A stretch of 5,145 nucleotides of DNA from Candidatus Paceibacter sp. (GCA_020724945.1 DYFX01000067.1:1-5145); one strand, 5' to 3'. Numbered from the stretch's first letter, positions 1 through 4,982 are shown. Notes: generated by a model not told the origin, from the sequence alone. Translations and numbers: made by a program.

Positions 1-190
<190 letters not shown>

Positions 191-216
191 AAGGTTCTAG
201 GGAAAAAGTCGGGCGC

Positions 217-684
217 TTAGCGGGCGAAGTGGGCGAAGGCGCGGTTCGCCTCGGCCATGCGGTGGACATCCATCTTCTTCTTGACCGCGTTGCCTTCGCC
301 GGCGGCGGCGGAGACGATCTCGTTGCCGAGCTTCTCGGCCATGGAGCGGCCCTTCACCGCGTTGGCGGCGTCGATGATCCAGCGGAAGCCCAGCGAGATG
401 CGGCGTTCGCCGCGGACGGGCGTCGGGATCTGGTAGTTGGCTCCGCCGACGCGGCGGGACTTCACCTCGACCTGGGGCATGACGTTCTTGAGCGCTTCCT
501 CGAACTGCTCGATCGGGTCCTTCTTGGTCTTCTCGGAGACGATGGCGAGCGCGCCGTAGACGATCTTCTGGGCGGTCGACTTCTTGCCGTCGCGCATCAC
601 GTAGTTGACGAGCTTGGCGACGGTCTCGGAGTTGAACTTCGCGTCCGGCTTGATCAGACGCTTGGGGGCTTGTTTGCCGCGCAT
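217..684 (-). CDS. rpsG: 30S ribosomal protein S7
   Basis: S7 is a primary 16S rRNA-binding protein that nucleates assembly of the 30S head and lines the E site. The product is 155 residues, the usual bacterial length. Recognisable blocks are the basic N-terminus MRGKQAPKR, the beta-hairpin region KSRRVGGANYQIPTPVRGERR at about 75-95, the helix FRWIIDAANAV at about 100-110, and the C-terminal MAEANRAFAHFAR. It lies 27 bp downstream of rpsL and 26 bp upstream of fusA, so the three are surely cotranscribed. No Shine-Dalgarno sequence is visible before the ATG at 684. The MRGKQAPKR start differs from the proteobacterial and firmicute forms and resembles Patescibacteria S7 proteins from memory. 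In many bacteria S7 autoregulates the str operon, but no S7-binding mimic was recognised here. Confidence 0.97.
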   Translation of the reverse strand: MRGKQAPKRLIKPDAKFNSETVAKLVNYVMRDGKKSTAQKIVYGALAIVSEKTKKDPIEQFEEALKNVMPQVEVKSRRVGGANYQIPTPVRGERRISLGFRWIIDAANAVKGRSMAEKLGNEIVSAAAGEGNAVKKKMDVHRMAEANRAFAHFAR

Positions 685-711
685 AGGTATTTCAGTTCAG
701 CGTCTGATGAT

Positions 712-1140
712 TTAGGACGACTTCACCTTCGGGCGCTTGTTGCCGTAGAGCGAGCGGCCGCGGCGGCGGTCGGCGACGCCCTGGGTGTCGTAGACGCCGC
801 GGACGATGTGGTAGCGGACGCCCGGAAGGTCCTTCACGCGGCCTCCGCGGATCATCACGATGGAGTGCTCCTGGAGGTTGTGGCCGACGCCGGGGATGTA
901 GGCGGTGACTTCCATGCCGTTGGAGAGGCGGACGCGGGCGATCTTGCGGAGCGCCGAGTTCGGCTTCTTCGGGGTCATGGTGGTGACCTTCGTGCACACG
1001 CCGCGCTTGAAGGGCGAGCCCTTCGGCATGTCCTTGCTGTAGCGCTTGATGGTGTTCTGGACGGTCTGCAGGGCGGGCGACTTGGACTTCGCCTTGACCG
1101 GCCGGCGGCCGCGCTTGGCGAGCTGATTGATGGTAGGCAT
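712..1140 (-). CDS. rpsL: 30S ribosomal protein S12
   Basis: S12 lies at the decoding centre and helps monitor codon-anticodon pairing. The ATG at 1140 gives 142 residues starting MPTINQLAKRGRR, the near-universal S12 start. E. coli S12 is 124 residues; the extra length is mostly an insertion at about residues 26-44, between SPALQ and KRGVC, of the kind also found in Gram-positive S12. Conserved loops are TPKKPNSALRK (about 56-66), GHNLQEHS (87-93) and GRVKDLPGVRYH (100-111). The lysines at 58-59 and 103, positions whose mutation gives streptomycin resistance, are wild type. It is the first gene of the str operon. The frame stays open upstream to a GTG at 1245 behind a strong Shine-Dalgarno sequence, which would add 35 residues. 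I keep the ATG because the family starts there, although it has no good SD of its own. Confidence 0.96.
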   Translation of the reverse strand: MPTINQLAKRGRRPVKAKSKSPALQTVQNTIKRYSKDMPKGSPFKRGVCTKVTTMTPKKPNSALRKIARVRLSNGMEVTAYIPGVGHNLQEHSIVMIRGGRVKDLPGVRYHIVRGVYDTQGVADRRRGRSLYGNKRPKVKSS

Positions 1141-1155
1141 TTCCGTTTGGGATGG

Positions 1156-1161
1156 TTTATA
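1156..1161 (-). promoter_or_regulatory. Possible proximal -10 element of rpsL
   Basis: On the minus strand a TATAAA hexamer lies 15 nt before the rpsL ATG. Initiation from it would give a leader of only about 8 nt. No -35 match sits 16-18 bp upstream and there is no TGn extension, so this is a weak alternative to the distal promoter at 1290-1318. Confidence 0.25.
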
Positions 1162-1201
1162 AACGCAACTCACGAAACCCGCGGGGATTCCGTGTTCCTT
1201 A

Positions 1202-1256
1202 TCGCCTCGACGGCAGCTACTCCGCGTCGGCGACCATAGATTCACTACACCTCCTC
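1202..1256 (-). promoter_or_regulatory. rpsL leader: strong Shine-Dalgarno, mini-ORF and hairpin
   Basis: In the untranslated leader of the str operon the minus strand carries GAGGAGGTG (1256-1248), a near-perfect anti-SD complement and the best in the window. Two starts could use it. A GTG at 1245, 4 nt after AGGAGG, is in frame with rpsL and would add 35 residues to S12. An ATG at 1237 opens a six-codon ORF, MVADAE, ending at TAG (1219-1217). Overlapping the mini-ORF is a hairpin: TCGCCGACG (1233-1225) pairs with CGTC (1212-1209) and GGCGA (1206-1202), leaving a 2-nt bulge and a 12-nt loop that contains the mini-ORF stop. This arrangement could be a leader peptide or translational control element. 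What is inferred is the function; the sequences themselves are plain. Confidence 0.4.
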
Positions 1257-1289
1257 GTTGAAATCCGAGGGAGTAATTCGACAGCCGGA

Positions 1290-1318
1290 ACGATACCACT
1301 CCCCCGTCCGAGGGTCAA
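1290..1318 (-). promoter_or_regulatory. Sigma70-type promoter of the str operon
   Basis: On the minus strand the -35 TTGACC (1318-1313) and the -10 TATCGT (1295-1290) are separated by exactly 17 bp, matching consensus at 5/6 and 4/6 positions. Transcription would start near 1283, giving a leader of about 143 nt before rpsL. It lies between the M50 gene stop and rpsL, as expected for an independent str promoter. The stretch from 1141 to 1354 contains no other gene that I can support. Confidence 0.6.
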
Positions 1319-1354
1319 CCCCGCGAGTGGCGCGCCTCAAACGGGGGGGTCAAA

Positions 1355-1999
1355 TCAGAACCCCAGAAGACCGAACGCCCAGCCGGAGATCGTGCGCACG
1401 ATGGTGCCGAAGAACATCCCGTTCAGCAGGAAGGAATCGACGACGATGGCGATGATGAGCGCGGTCGGGCCCTGGGTCTCGAGCCAGAAGCGGGTCTTGG
1501 CGTACTTCGGATGCTGGAGCGCGATGAGCAGGACCTTCGAGCCGTCGAGCGGCGGGATCGGGATGAGGTTGAAGGCGAAGAGGATGACATTGATGTACAT
1601 CAAGGCCGCCAGGAAGACGGCGAGGGCGCTCTCCGGCGCGAGCGCTCCGGCCGCCGCGAGCGCCTTGTAGACGATGCCGACCGCCAGGAAGAAGACGAGG
1701 TTCGAGAGCGGGCCGGCGGCGGCCACGAGGACGGGGCCCCACTTCTGGTTCCGGAGGTTGTACGGGTTGTACGGCACGGGCTTGGCCCAGCCGAAACCGG
1801 CCACGAAGACGGCGATGAAGCCGATCGGGTCGATATGCGGGACGGGATTGAGCGTCAGACGGCCCATGCGCTCGGCGGTGTCGTCGCCCTGGAGCTTGGC
1901 GGCGAGGCCGTGCGAGAACTCATGGAAAGTCAGCGCCGCGACGAAGGCGATGACGAGCGCCAGGAGGCCGATGGGGTCGGAGAAGAGGGAGGAAATCAT
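1355..1999 (-). CDS. M50 family (site-2 protease-like) membrane zinc metalloprotease
   Basis: The product is a 214-residue intramembrane zinc metalloprotease of peptidase family M50, in the short form without a PDZ domain. The zinc-binding HEFSH (26-30) sits in the first hydrophobic segment (about 10-34). The second family motif, NLIPIPPLDG (144-153), supplies the third zinc ligand, Asp152. Between them are GRLTLNPVPHIDPIG (46-60), WAKPVPYNPYNLR (71-83) and AGPLSN (95-100). Hydrophobic stretches at about 60-70, 88-112, 125-147 and 178-210 suggest a polytopic inner-membrane protein. Substrates are unknown; family members cleave membrane-bound regulators or signal-peptide remnants. The ATG at 1999 is chosen over an upstream in-frame ATG at 2068 because the N-terminus then begins at the membrane helix and the start lies 8 nt after a good -10 element. 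The gene is divergent from rpmB. No terminator is evident after its stop. Confidence 0.9.
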   Translation of the reverse strand: MISSLFSDPIGLLALVIAFVAALTFHEFSHGLAAKLQGDDTAERMGRLTLNPVPHIDPIGFIAVFVAGFGWAKPVPYNPYNLRNQKWGPVLVAAAGPLSNLVFFLAVGIVYKALAAAGALAPESALAVFLAALMYINVILFAFNLIPIPPLDGSKVLLIALQHPKYAKTRFWLETQGPTALIIAIVVDSFLLNGMFFGTIVRTISGWAFGLLGF

Positions 2000-2007
2000 A
2001 CGCTGGC

Positions 2008-2036
2008 AGGATAGCCGAGATCCCGGGTCTTGCCAA
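2008..2036 (-). promoter_or_regulatory. Promoter of the M50 gene, predicting a leaderless mRNA
   Basis: On the minus strand TTGGCA (2036-2031, 5/6 to consensus) and TATCCT (2013-2008, 4/6) are 17 bp apart. The -10 ends 8 nt before the ATG at 1999, so initiation at the usual distance would fall within a couple of bases of the start codon. This agrees with the absence of a Shine-Dalgarno sequence. The -35 overlaps the rpmB -35 on the other strand. Confidence 0.6.
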
Positions 2037-2058
2037 AGGCCTCGGCCCGTGATACAGT
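2030..2058 (+). promoter_or_regulatory. Promoter of rpmB
   Basis: TTGCCA (2030-2035, 5/6 to consensus) and TACAGT (2053-2058, 4/6) are separated by 17 bp. Transcription should begin near 2065, giving a leader of about 25 nt before the rpmB ATG. The -35 is one half of the palindromic TTGCCAA (2030-2036) that also serves the divergent M50 promoter. Confidence 0.6.
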
Positions 2059-2089
2059 CCTGCCACATTAGGTTTTACCCGCACCAACT

Positions 2090-2278
2090 ATGGCCCGCCG
2101 CTGTGAAGCGTGCGAGCGCGGTCCGGCCGTCGGCCATACCCGCTCCCACTCCAACATCGCGACCAAGGTCCGCCGCCTGATCAACCTTCAGACGAAGACG
2201 ATCGACGGGGTGAAGATGAAAGTCTGCACCCGATGCATCAAGACCTTGTCCGCGAAGAAAGCGAAAGCCGCCGCGTAA
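2090..2278 (+). CDS. rpmB: 50S ribosomal protein L28, zinc-binding (C+) form
   Basis: L28 is a small 23S rRNA-binding protein of the large subunit. The product is 62 residues, a normal length. It begins MARRCEACERGPAVGHTRSHSN and keeps the family's GxxxSHSN-type block and KVRRLINLQ at about 26-34. Cys5, Cys8, Cys46 and Cys49 form two CxxC pairs, which marks the zinc-coordinating C+ paralogue rather than the cysteine-free C- form made under zinc limitation in some bacteria. It is the only confident plus-strand gene here and has its own promoter and terminator. There is no convincing Shine-Dalgarno sequence: AGG at 2070-2072 is too far from the ATG. Its TAA stop (2276-2278) lies in the loop of its own terminator hairpin. 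Confidence 0.95.
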   Translation: MARRCEACERGPAVGHTRSHSNIATKVRRLINLQTKTIDGVKMKVCTRCIKTLSAKKAKAAA

Positions 2279-2298
2279 CCGCGACGGCTTTTCGTTTT
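2267..2298 (+). terminator. Rho-independent terminator of rpmB, probably bidirectional
   Basis: The stem GCCGCCGCG (2267-2275) pairs with CGCGACGGC (2280-2288) with a single C-A mismatch. The 4-nt loop TAAC contains the rpmB stop codon. The tail is TTTTCGTTTT (2289-2298). On the minus strand the same hairpin is followed by the T-rich TTTCGCTTTCTTC, and the methyltransferase stop is at 2303-2301, so it likely ends both convergent transcripts. Confidence 0.8.
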
Positions 2299-2300
2299 CC

Positions 2301-2900
2301 CTAGGACGGTCCGGCTTCGAGAAGCGTCTTCTTGGCGATGACCTGGATGCGATGCTGGAAGACTTCGGAACCGCTCGCGAGCGGGCTCACGCCCTTGAAC
2401 TCGTTCATCGCGAGCACATCCCATCCCGACCAGAGCGCGCGGAACTCGTCGAGCGTCCAGAAGCTCATGTCTTCGCGCGAAGCCCAGGCGTGCTCCGGCC
2501 CGAAGACGCCGAGGATGACCGCGCCGCCGGGGCGGACGGCCGCCTGGACCGACTTCAGCAGGGCGACGCAATCCTCCTTCATCACGAACGGGAGGGAGTT
2601 GATGGCGACGGCGAGCGTGTAGTAATCGGGGCGGAGCTCGAACTCGAGGAAGTCGCCTTGGATGACATCGACCGTCAGCCCCTGGCAGCGCTCCTTGGCG
2701 GCCTTCACGACCGTGGCGCTCTTGTCGATGGCGTCGACCATCATCCCCTGCTTCGCCAGATATTCGGCTTCGGCGCCGGCGCCGCAGCCGAGATCGAGCG
2801 CGACGCCGCCATGGATGTCGAGACGCGGAAACCAGTCCGTCAGCATGCGCGCGGGCGGTTTCTGGCGGGTCTTGGCGAGGAAATCGACGGCGCCTTCCAT
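2301..2900 (-). CDS. Class I SAM-dependent methyltransferase, TehB-like
   Basis: The product is a 199-residue Rossmann-fold methyltransferase that probably acts in the cytoplasm on a small molecule. Motif I, LDLGCGAG, is at residues 35-42. The acidic residue ending strand 2, expected to bind the SAM ribose, is Asp59 in VDAIDKS. QGDFLEF (81-87) supplies the adenine-contacting Asp83. Strand 4 is YYTLAVAINSLPFV and the post-motif is VRPGGAVILGVFG. The layout and size resemble TehB/UbiE-like enzymes with no extra domain. The substrate cannot be read from the sequence, and tellurite detoxification should not be assumed. I use the ATG at 2900 because an extended -10 lies 8 nt upstream; an in-frame GTG at 2918 would add six residues. 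The gene follows tRNA-Pro and its terminator, and converges on rpmB. Confidence 0.87.
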   Translation of the reverse strand: MEGAVDFLAKTRQKPPARMLTDWFPRLDIHGGVALDLGCGAGAEAEYLAKQGMMVDAIDKSATVVKAAKERCQGLTVDVIQGDFLEFELRPDYYTLAVAINSLPFVMKEDCVALLKSVQAAVRPGGAVILGVFGPEHAWASREDMSFWTLDEFRALWSGWDVLAMNEFKGVSPLASGSEVFQHRIQVIAKKTLLEAGPS

Positions 2901-2908
2901 ATGGATAC

Positions 2909-2917
2909 AGGATACCA
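2909..2917 (-). promoter_or_regulatory. Extended -10 promoter of the methyltransferase gene
   Basis: The minus strand reads TGGTATCCT, a TGn-extended -10 with hexamer TATCCT at 2914-2909. It has no good -35, which an extended -10 can compensate for. The hexamer ends 8 nt before the ATG at 2900, the same geometry as the M50 gene, and again predicts a leaderless transcript. Confidence 0.45.
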
Positions 2918-2921
2918 CAGA

Positions 2922-2950
2922 ACGAAAAGCATCCGCTCTAGGCGGATGCT
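2922..2950 (-). terminator. Rho-independent terminator of tRNA-Pro
   Basis: On the minus strand AGCATCCGC (2950-2942) pairs perfectly with GCGGATGCT (2936-2928) around a 5-nt loop, followed by TTTCGTT (TTTTCGTT counting the last stem base). It begins 5 nt after the CCA end of the tRNA. Confidence 0.85.
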
Positions 2951-2955
2951 CATCA

Positions 2956-3030
2956 TGGTCGGGCTGATGGGAATTGAACCCACTGCCTTTCCCACCCCAA
3001 GGGAACGCGCTGCCGATGCGCCACAGCCCG
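2956..3030 (-). tRNA. tRNA-Pro (anticodon GGG)
   Basis: The 75-nt gene folds into a complete cloverleaf and includes the 3' CCA (2958-2956). The acceptor CGGGCTG pairs fully with CAGCCCG and is followed by discriminator A73. C1-G72 plus A73 is the bacterial tRNA-Pro identity pattern. The D stem is GCGC/GCGC with a short 7-nt loop. The anticodon stem is TTCCC/GGGAA with loop TTGGGGT, placing anticodon GGG at 2998-2996 and G37 after it, the usual m1G37 target. The T arm is GTGGG-TTCAATT-CCCAT with one G-U pair. It reads CCC and CCU codons. A promoter precedes it and a terminator follows, so it is a single-gene unit. Confidence 0.97.
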
Positions 3031-3046
3031 GTCTCGGCACGACGGA

Positions 3047-3075
3047 AGTCTAGGGCAATTCCGGAAATCCGGCAA
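3047..3075 (-). promoter_or_regulatory. Promoter of tRNA-Pro
   Basis: On the minus strand TTGCCG (3075-3070) and TAGACT (3052-3047) are separated by 17 bp, each matching consensus at 4/6. The predicted start is near 3040, about 10 nt upstream of the mature tRNA 5' end, leaving a short leader for RNase P to remove. Confidence 0.5.
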
Positions 3076-3110
3076 GGGTCGCGGTACGCAAAGACCCCGC
3101 GGAGGAAGGC

Positions 3111-3239
3111 ATGATTTGGCGAGTGAATTCATGTGGGCTGCCGTGCGGCATGCGCCGCGCGACCGGCTCGGGAGGACGGGCTTCCGAGAACCCTGTTTTG
3201 GGATGCCCGGAAGGCGTCTTCCCTCGCTCCTACCGCTGA
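3111..3239 (+). CDS. Doubtful 42-codon ORF with a Shine-Dalgarno match
   Basis: An ATG at 3111 preceded by GGAGGA (3101-3106, 4 nt spacing) opens 42 codons beginning MIWRVNSCGLPCGMRR and ending at TGA 3239. I recognise no family. The composition (Arg, Gly, Pro, Cys) is what GC-rich noncoding DNA often yields. Its 3' half runs into the inverted-repeat element at 3187-3314, and no promoter was found in front of it. It is listed because the SD is better than those of the ribosomal genes here, but it is most likely not a gene. Confidence 0.12.
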   Translation: MIWRVNSCGLPCGMRRATGSGGRASENPVLGCPEGVFPRSYR

Positions 3240-3314
3240 AGCCCTCGGCCTCGCCGCCAAGGCGGCCAGGTCTCTCGGGCGACTCTGCCAAATGATTGTC
3301 CCAAAACATGTTCT
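3187..3314. repeat. Long inverted repeat enclosing a hairpin-rich intergenic segment
   Basis: The interval between the tRNA-Pro promoter and the ATP-grasp terminator (about 3076-3343) has no convincing gene. Within it TGTTTTGGGA (3194-3203) is perfectly repeated in inverse as TCCCAAAACA (3299-3308). The match continues outward past a small bulge as AGAAC (3187-3191) against GTTCT (3310-3314). Inside are GCCCG (3205-3209) against CGGGC (3276-3280), a hairpin GGAAG-GCGT-CTTCC (3209-3222), which shares base 3209 with that pairing, and a hairpin GCCGCC-AA-GGCGGC (3253-3266). No T-tract follows, so it is not a simple terminator. It could be a dispersed MITE- or REP-like element or a structured RNA. 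No flanking target duplication was seen. Confidence 0.5.
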
Positions 3315-3343
3315 TCCAGGCGCGAGGCCATCTCCAGCATAGC

Positions 3344-3371
3344 AACGAAAAACGACGGCGTGAAGCCGTCG
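3344..3371 (-). terminator. Rho-independent terminator of the ATP-grasp gene
   Basis: On the minus strand CGACGGC (3371-3365) pairs with GCCGTCG (3359-3353) around a 5-nt loop TTCAC, followed by TTTTTCGTT (3352-3344). It starts 3 nt after the TAG stop at 3377-3375. Confidence 0.82.
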
Positions 3372-3374
3372 CGT

Positions 3375-4982
3375 CTAGAGGGCGAGGCGCTTGGCCTCGT
3401 CCATCAGGGCGAGCGCCTCGGAGAGCGTCGGCGCCACGGCGATCATGCCGCAGCAGGGCTCTTCGAGGGTCATGAGCCGGATGTTGAACGGGAGCAGGCC
3501 GCCGTCGTCGGGACGGAAGAGCCGATCCCCGATCTTGCCGCGCAGCTCGGTGAAGTTCCGCGCCTTGGTGGGGATGCCGTTGAGCATCACGATCCCCCAG
3601 TTGCGGCCCTTGAGCTGGGCGGCGATGGCGAGCGGGTAGGTCGAGGCCGTGAGGCGCGCGTTGCACTCCAGGGCGAAGATGCGGCCGTCGGACTTGCGCT
3701 TCATGTAGTCGAAGCCGCAGAAGTCCTCATAGCCCTCGTCGCGCATGTGCGCCTCCTCGGCCAGGCGGCGCGAGAAGAGGCCCATGCTGACGATGTCCTC
3801 CTTGGTGAGGACATCGTTCGGATGGCCCGAGAGGTTCTTGGGGAACGCTTCGGGATCCGCCGCGCAGAGCATCATGTTGCCGAGGTGCGTGCCGGTCTCG
3901 TCGTCGACGATCTGGCGCGTCGGCCCCAGGATGCGGATGTTCTTCCAGCCGCGGATGACGACGAGGTTCGAGTAGGGCCAGTGGTCGAAGCCCGCCTCGA
4001 CGACGATCTCGTTGCGGCCGTGCTGGCCGAGGTAGCTGCGGAGCGCGTCGTGGAAGCGCTCGCCGCGGCGGAAGCGCACGGAGGCGCCGCCGACGACATC
4101 GGTGCGCGTGACGGTCACGCGCGTGATGCGCGGATCCTCGGCGAAGACGGCGCGCAGGGCGTCGCAGGCCTTCTCGTGGTCGCGGACGGCGGCGCGCTCC
4201 ATCGGCCGTTCGGCGTCGGGCGCGGAGCCGTCCTCGCGGTGCGTGACGATGGTGAGATCGTTCCAGTGGTGCTCGCGGAGATACTCCACGACGCGCGCCC
4301 GCACCTCGTCTTCGGACAGGCCGCGCGGGATCTTGAGGAACCCGTCGCCGCCGGCGAGGTTGGTGCGCTTCAGCACCACGAACTCGGCTTCGGCCTCGGG
4401 CAGCGCCAGGAAGCGCAGCACCTCCGACATCACGCGCGCGGGGTCGCGCGTCGCGACATACGGCAGGAACGCCTGCGGGACGCCGGCGCGGTCCGCGACG
4501 CGGCGGAGCTCGGCCTTGTCGTTCATCCGGCGCGCGCTCTCGAGCGGCGCGGACTGGATCTGCCGCCGGTCGATGCCGGCGCGCTCGAAGAAGGCCTCGG
4601 CCTCCTCCGTCATGCAGAACACCTGGATCTTGCCGCCGTGGCGGACGAAGGACTGCAGCATCTTGAGCGGCTCGAGCTCGATGTTCCAGTGCACGGTCGG
4701 ACCGTCCGGGCCCGGCGCGAACTCGCTCACCTTGACCGGACCCGCGAGCAGGCCCCGGAAGAGGTTCACGTCGTCGACGGTGACGATGCGCTTCGGGCCG
4801 ATGCCGACGGTGCGGAGCCAGCAGAGGTAGTCGTCGAAGCCGTCGGACTGGATGACGGCGATGTCGGCCGGCACGAGCAGGGCGCGGTCGGCGTAGAACG
4901 CGACGCCGGGGATGTGTTCCCCGAGATGGCCGAAGCCGGAAGTGTCGTGGACGGCAAGGATGCCTTGCCACAGCTTGGACAT
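3375..4982 (-). CDS. ATP-grasp domain protein, possible peptide or amide ligase
   Basis: The 535-residue product looks like an ATP-grasp enzyme, which joins a carboxylate to an amine or thiol through an acyl-phosphate. The N-terminal part (about 1-150) looks like a pre-ATP-grasp domain with alternating strands such as RALLVPADIAVIQS. The grasp fold seems to begin at MNDKAELRRVADRAGVP (153-169). Lys205 in VVLKRTNLAGGDGF (203-215) with its glycine-rich loop should bind ATP phosphates. Glu329 in IVVEAGFD is a plausible hinge residue. The C-terminal GFDYMKRKSDGRIFALECNAR (423-443) supplies Asp425, Glu439 and Asn441, the usual magnesium-binding pattern. An atypical segment of about 80 residues (245-325) separates the glycine loop from the hinge. 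The overall plan recalls PGM1-type peptide ligases from memory. The substrate is unknown and no peptide precursor is visible next to it. A purine-rich Shine-Dalgarno (AGGGGGAA) precedes the ATG at 4982. Confidence 0.72.
   Translation of the reverse strand: MSKLWQGILAVHDTSGFGHLGEHIPGVAFYADRALLVPADIAVIQSDGFDDYLCWLRTVGIGPKRIVTVDDVNLFRGLLAGPVKVSEFAPGPDGPTVHWNIELEPLKMLQSFVRHGGKIQVFCMTEEAEAFFERAGIDRRQIQSAPLESARRMNDKAELRRVADRAGVPQAFLPYVATRDPARVMSEVLRFLALPEAEAEFVVLKRTNLAGGDGFLKIPRGLSEDEVRARVVEYLREHHWNDLTIVTHREDGSAPDAERPMERAAVRDHEKACDALRAVFAEDPRITRVTVTRTDVVGGASVRFRRGERFHDALRSYLGQHGRNEIVVEAGFDHWPYSNLVVIRGWKNIRILGPTRQIVDDETGTHLGNMMLCAADPEAFPKNLSGHPNDVLTKEDIVSMGLFSRRLAEEAHMRDEGYEDFCGFDYMKRKSDGRIFALECNARLTASTYPLAIAAQLKGRNWGIVMLNGIPTKARNFTELRGKIGDRLFRPDDGGLLPFNIRLMTLEEPCCGMIAVAPTLSEALALMDEAKRLAL

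Noticed and set aside
712..1140. Possible streptomycin-resistance alleles in rpsL
   Set aside because: The lysines at 58-59 (TPKKP) and 103 (RVKDLPG) are the wild-type residues.
229..1239. A 336-codon open frame on the plus strand across rpsG and rpsL
   Set aside because: It spans two conserved ribosomal protein genes on the other strand and the gap between them; composition is repetitive and GC-driven.
1319..1354. A terminator after the M50 protease gene
   Set aside because: A weak CCCCG/CGGGG pairing exists across about 20 nt, but the stem is short and no T-tract follows.
3134..3160. Short GC-rich hairpins (TGCCG-TG-CGGCA and GCGGC-ATGC-GCCGC)
   Set aside because: They overlap, are mutually exclusive, and such 5-bp stems are common by chance in GC-rich DNA. 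There is no associated T-tract.
3133..3342. A 69-codon open frame on the plus strand in the intergenic region
   Set aside because: No Shine-Dalgarno, promoter or recognisable domain, and it covers the inverted-repeat element.
2953..3666. A 237-codon open frame on the minus strand across tRNA-Pro, the inverted repeat and the end of the ATP-grasp gene
   Set aside because: It would translate through a tRNA gene, a terminator and an out-of-frame part of the ATP-grasp gene. No start signal or domain was seen.
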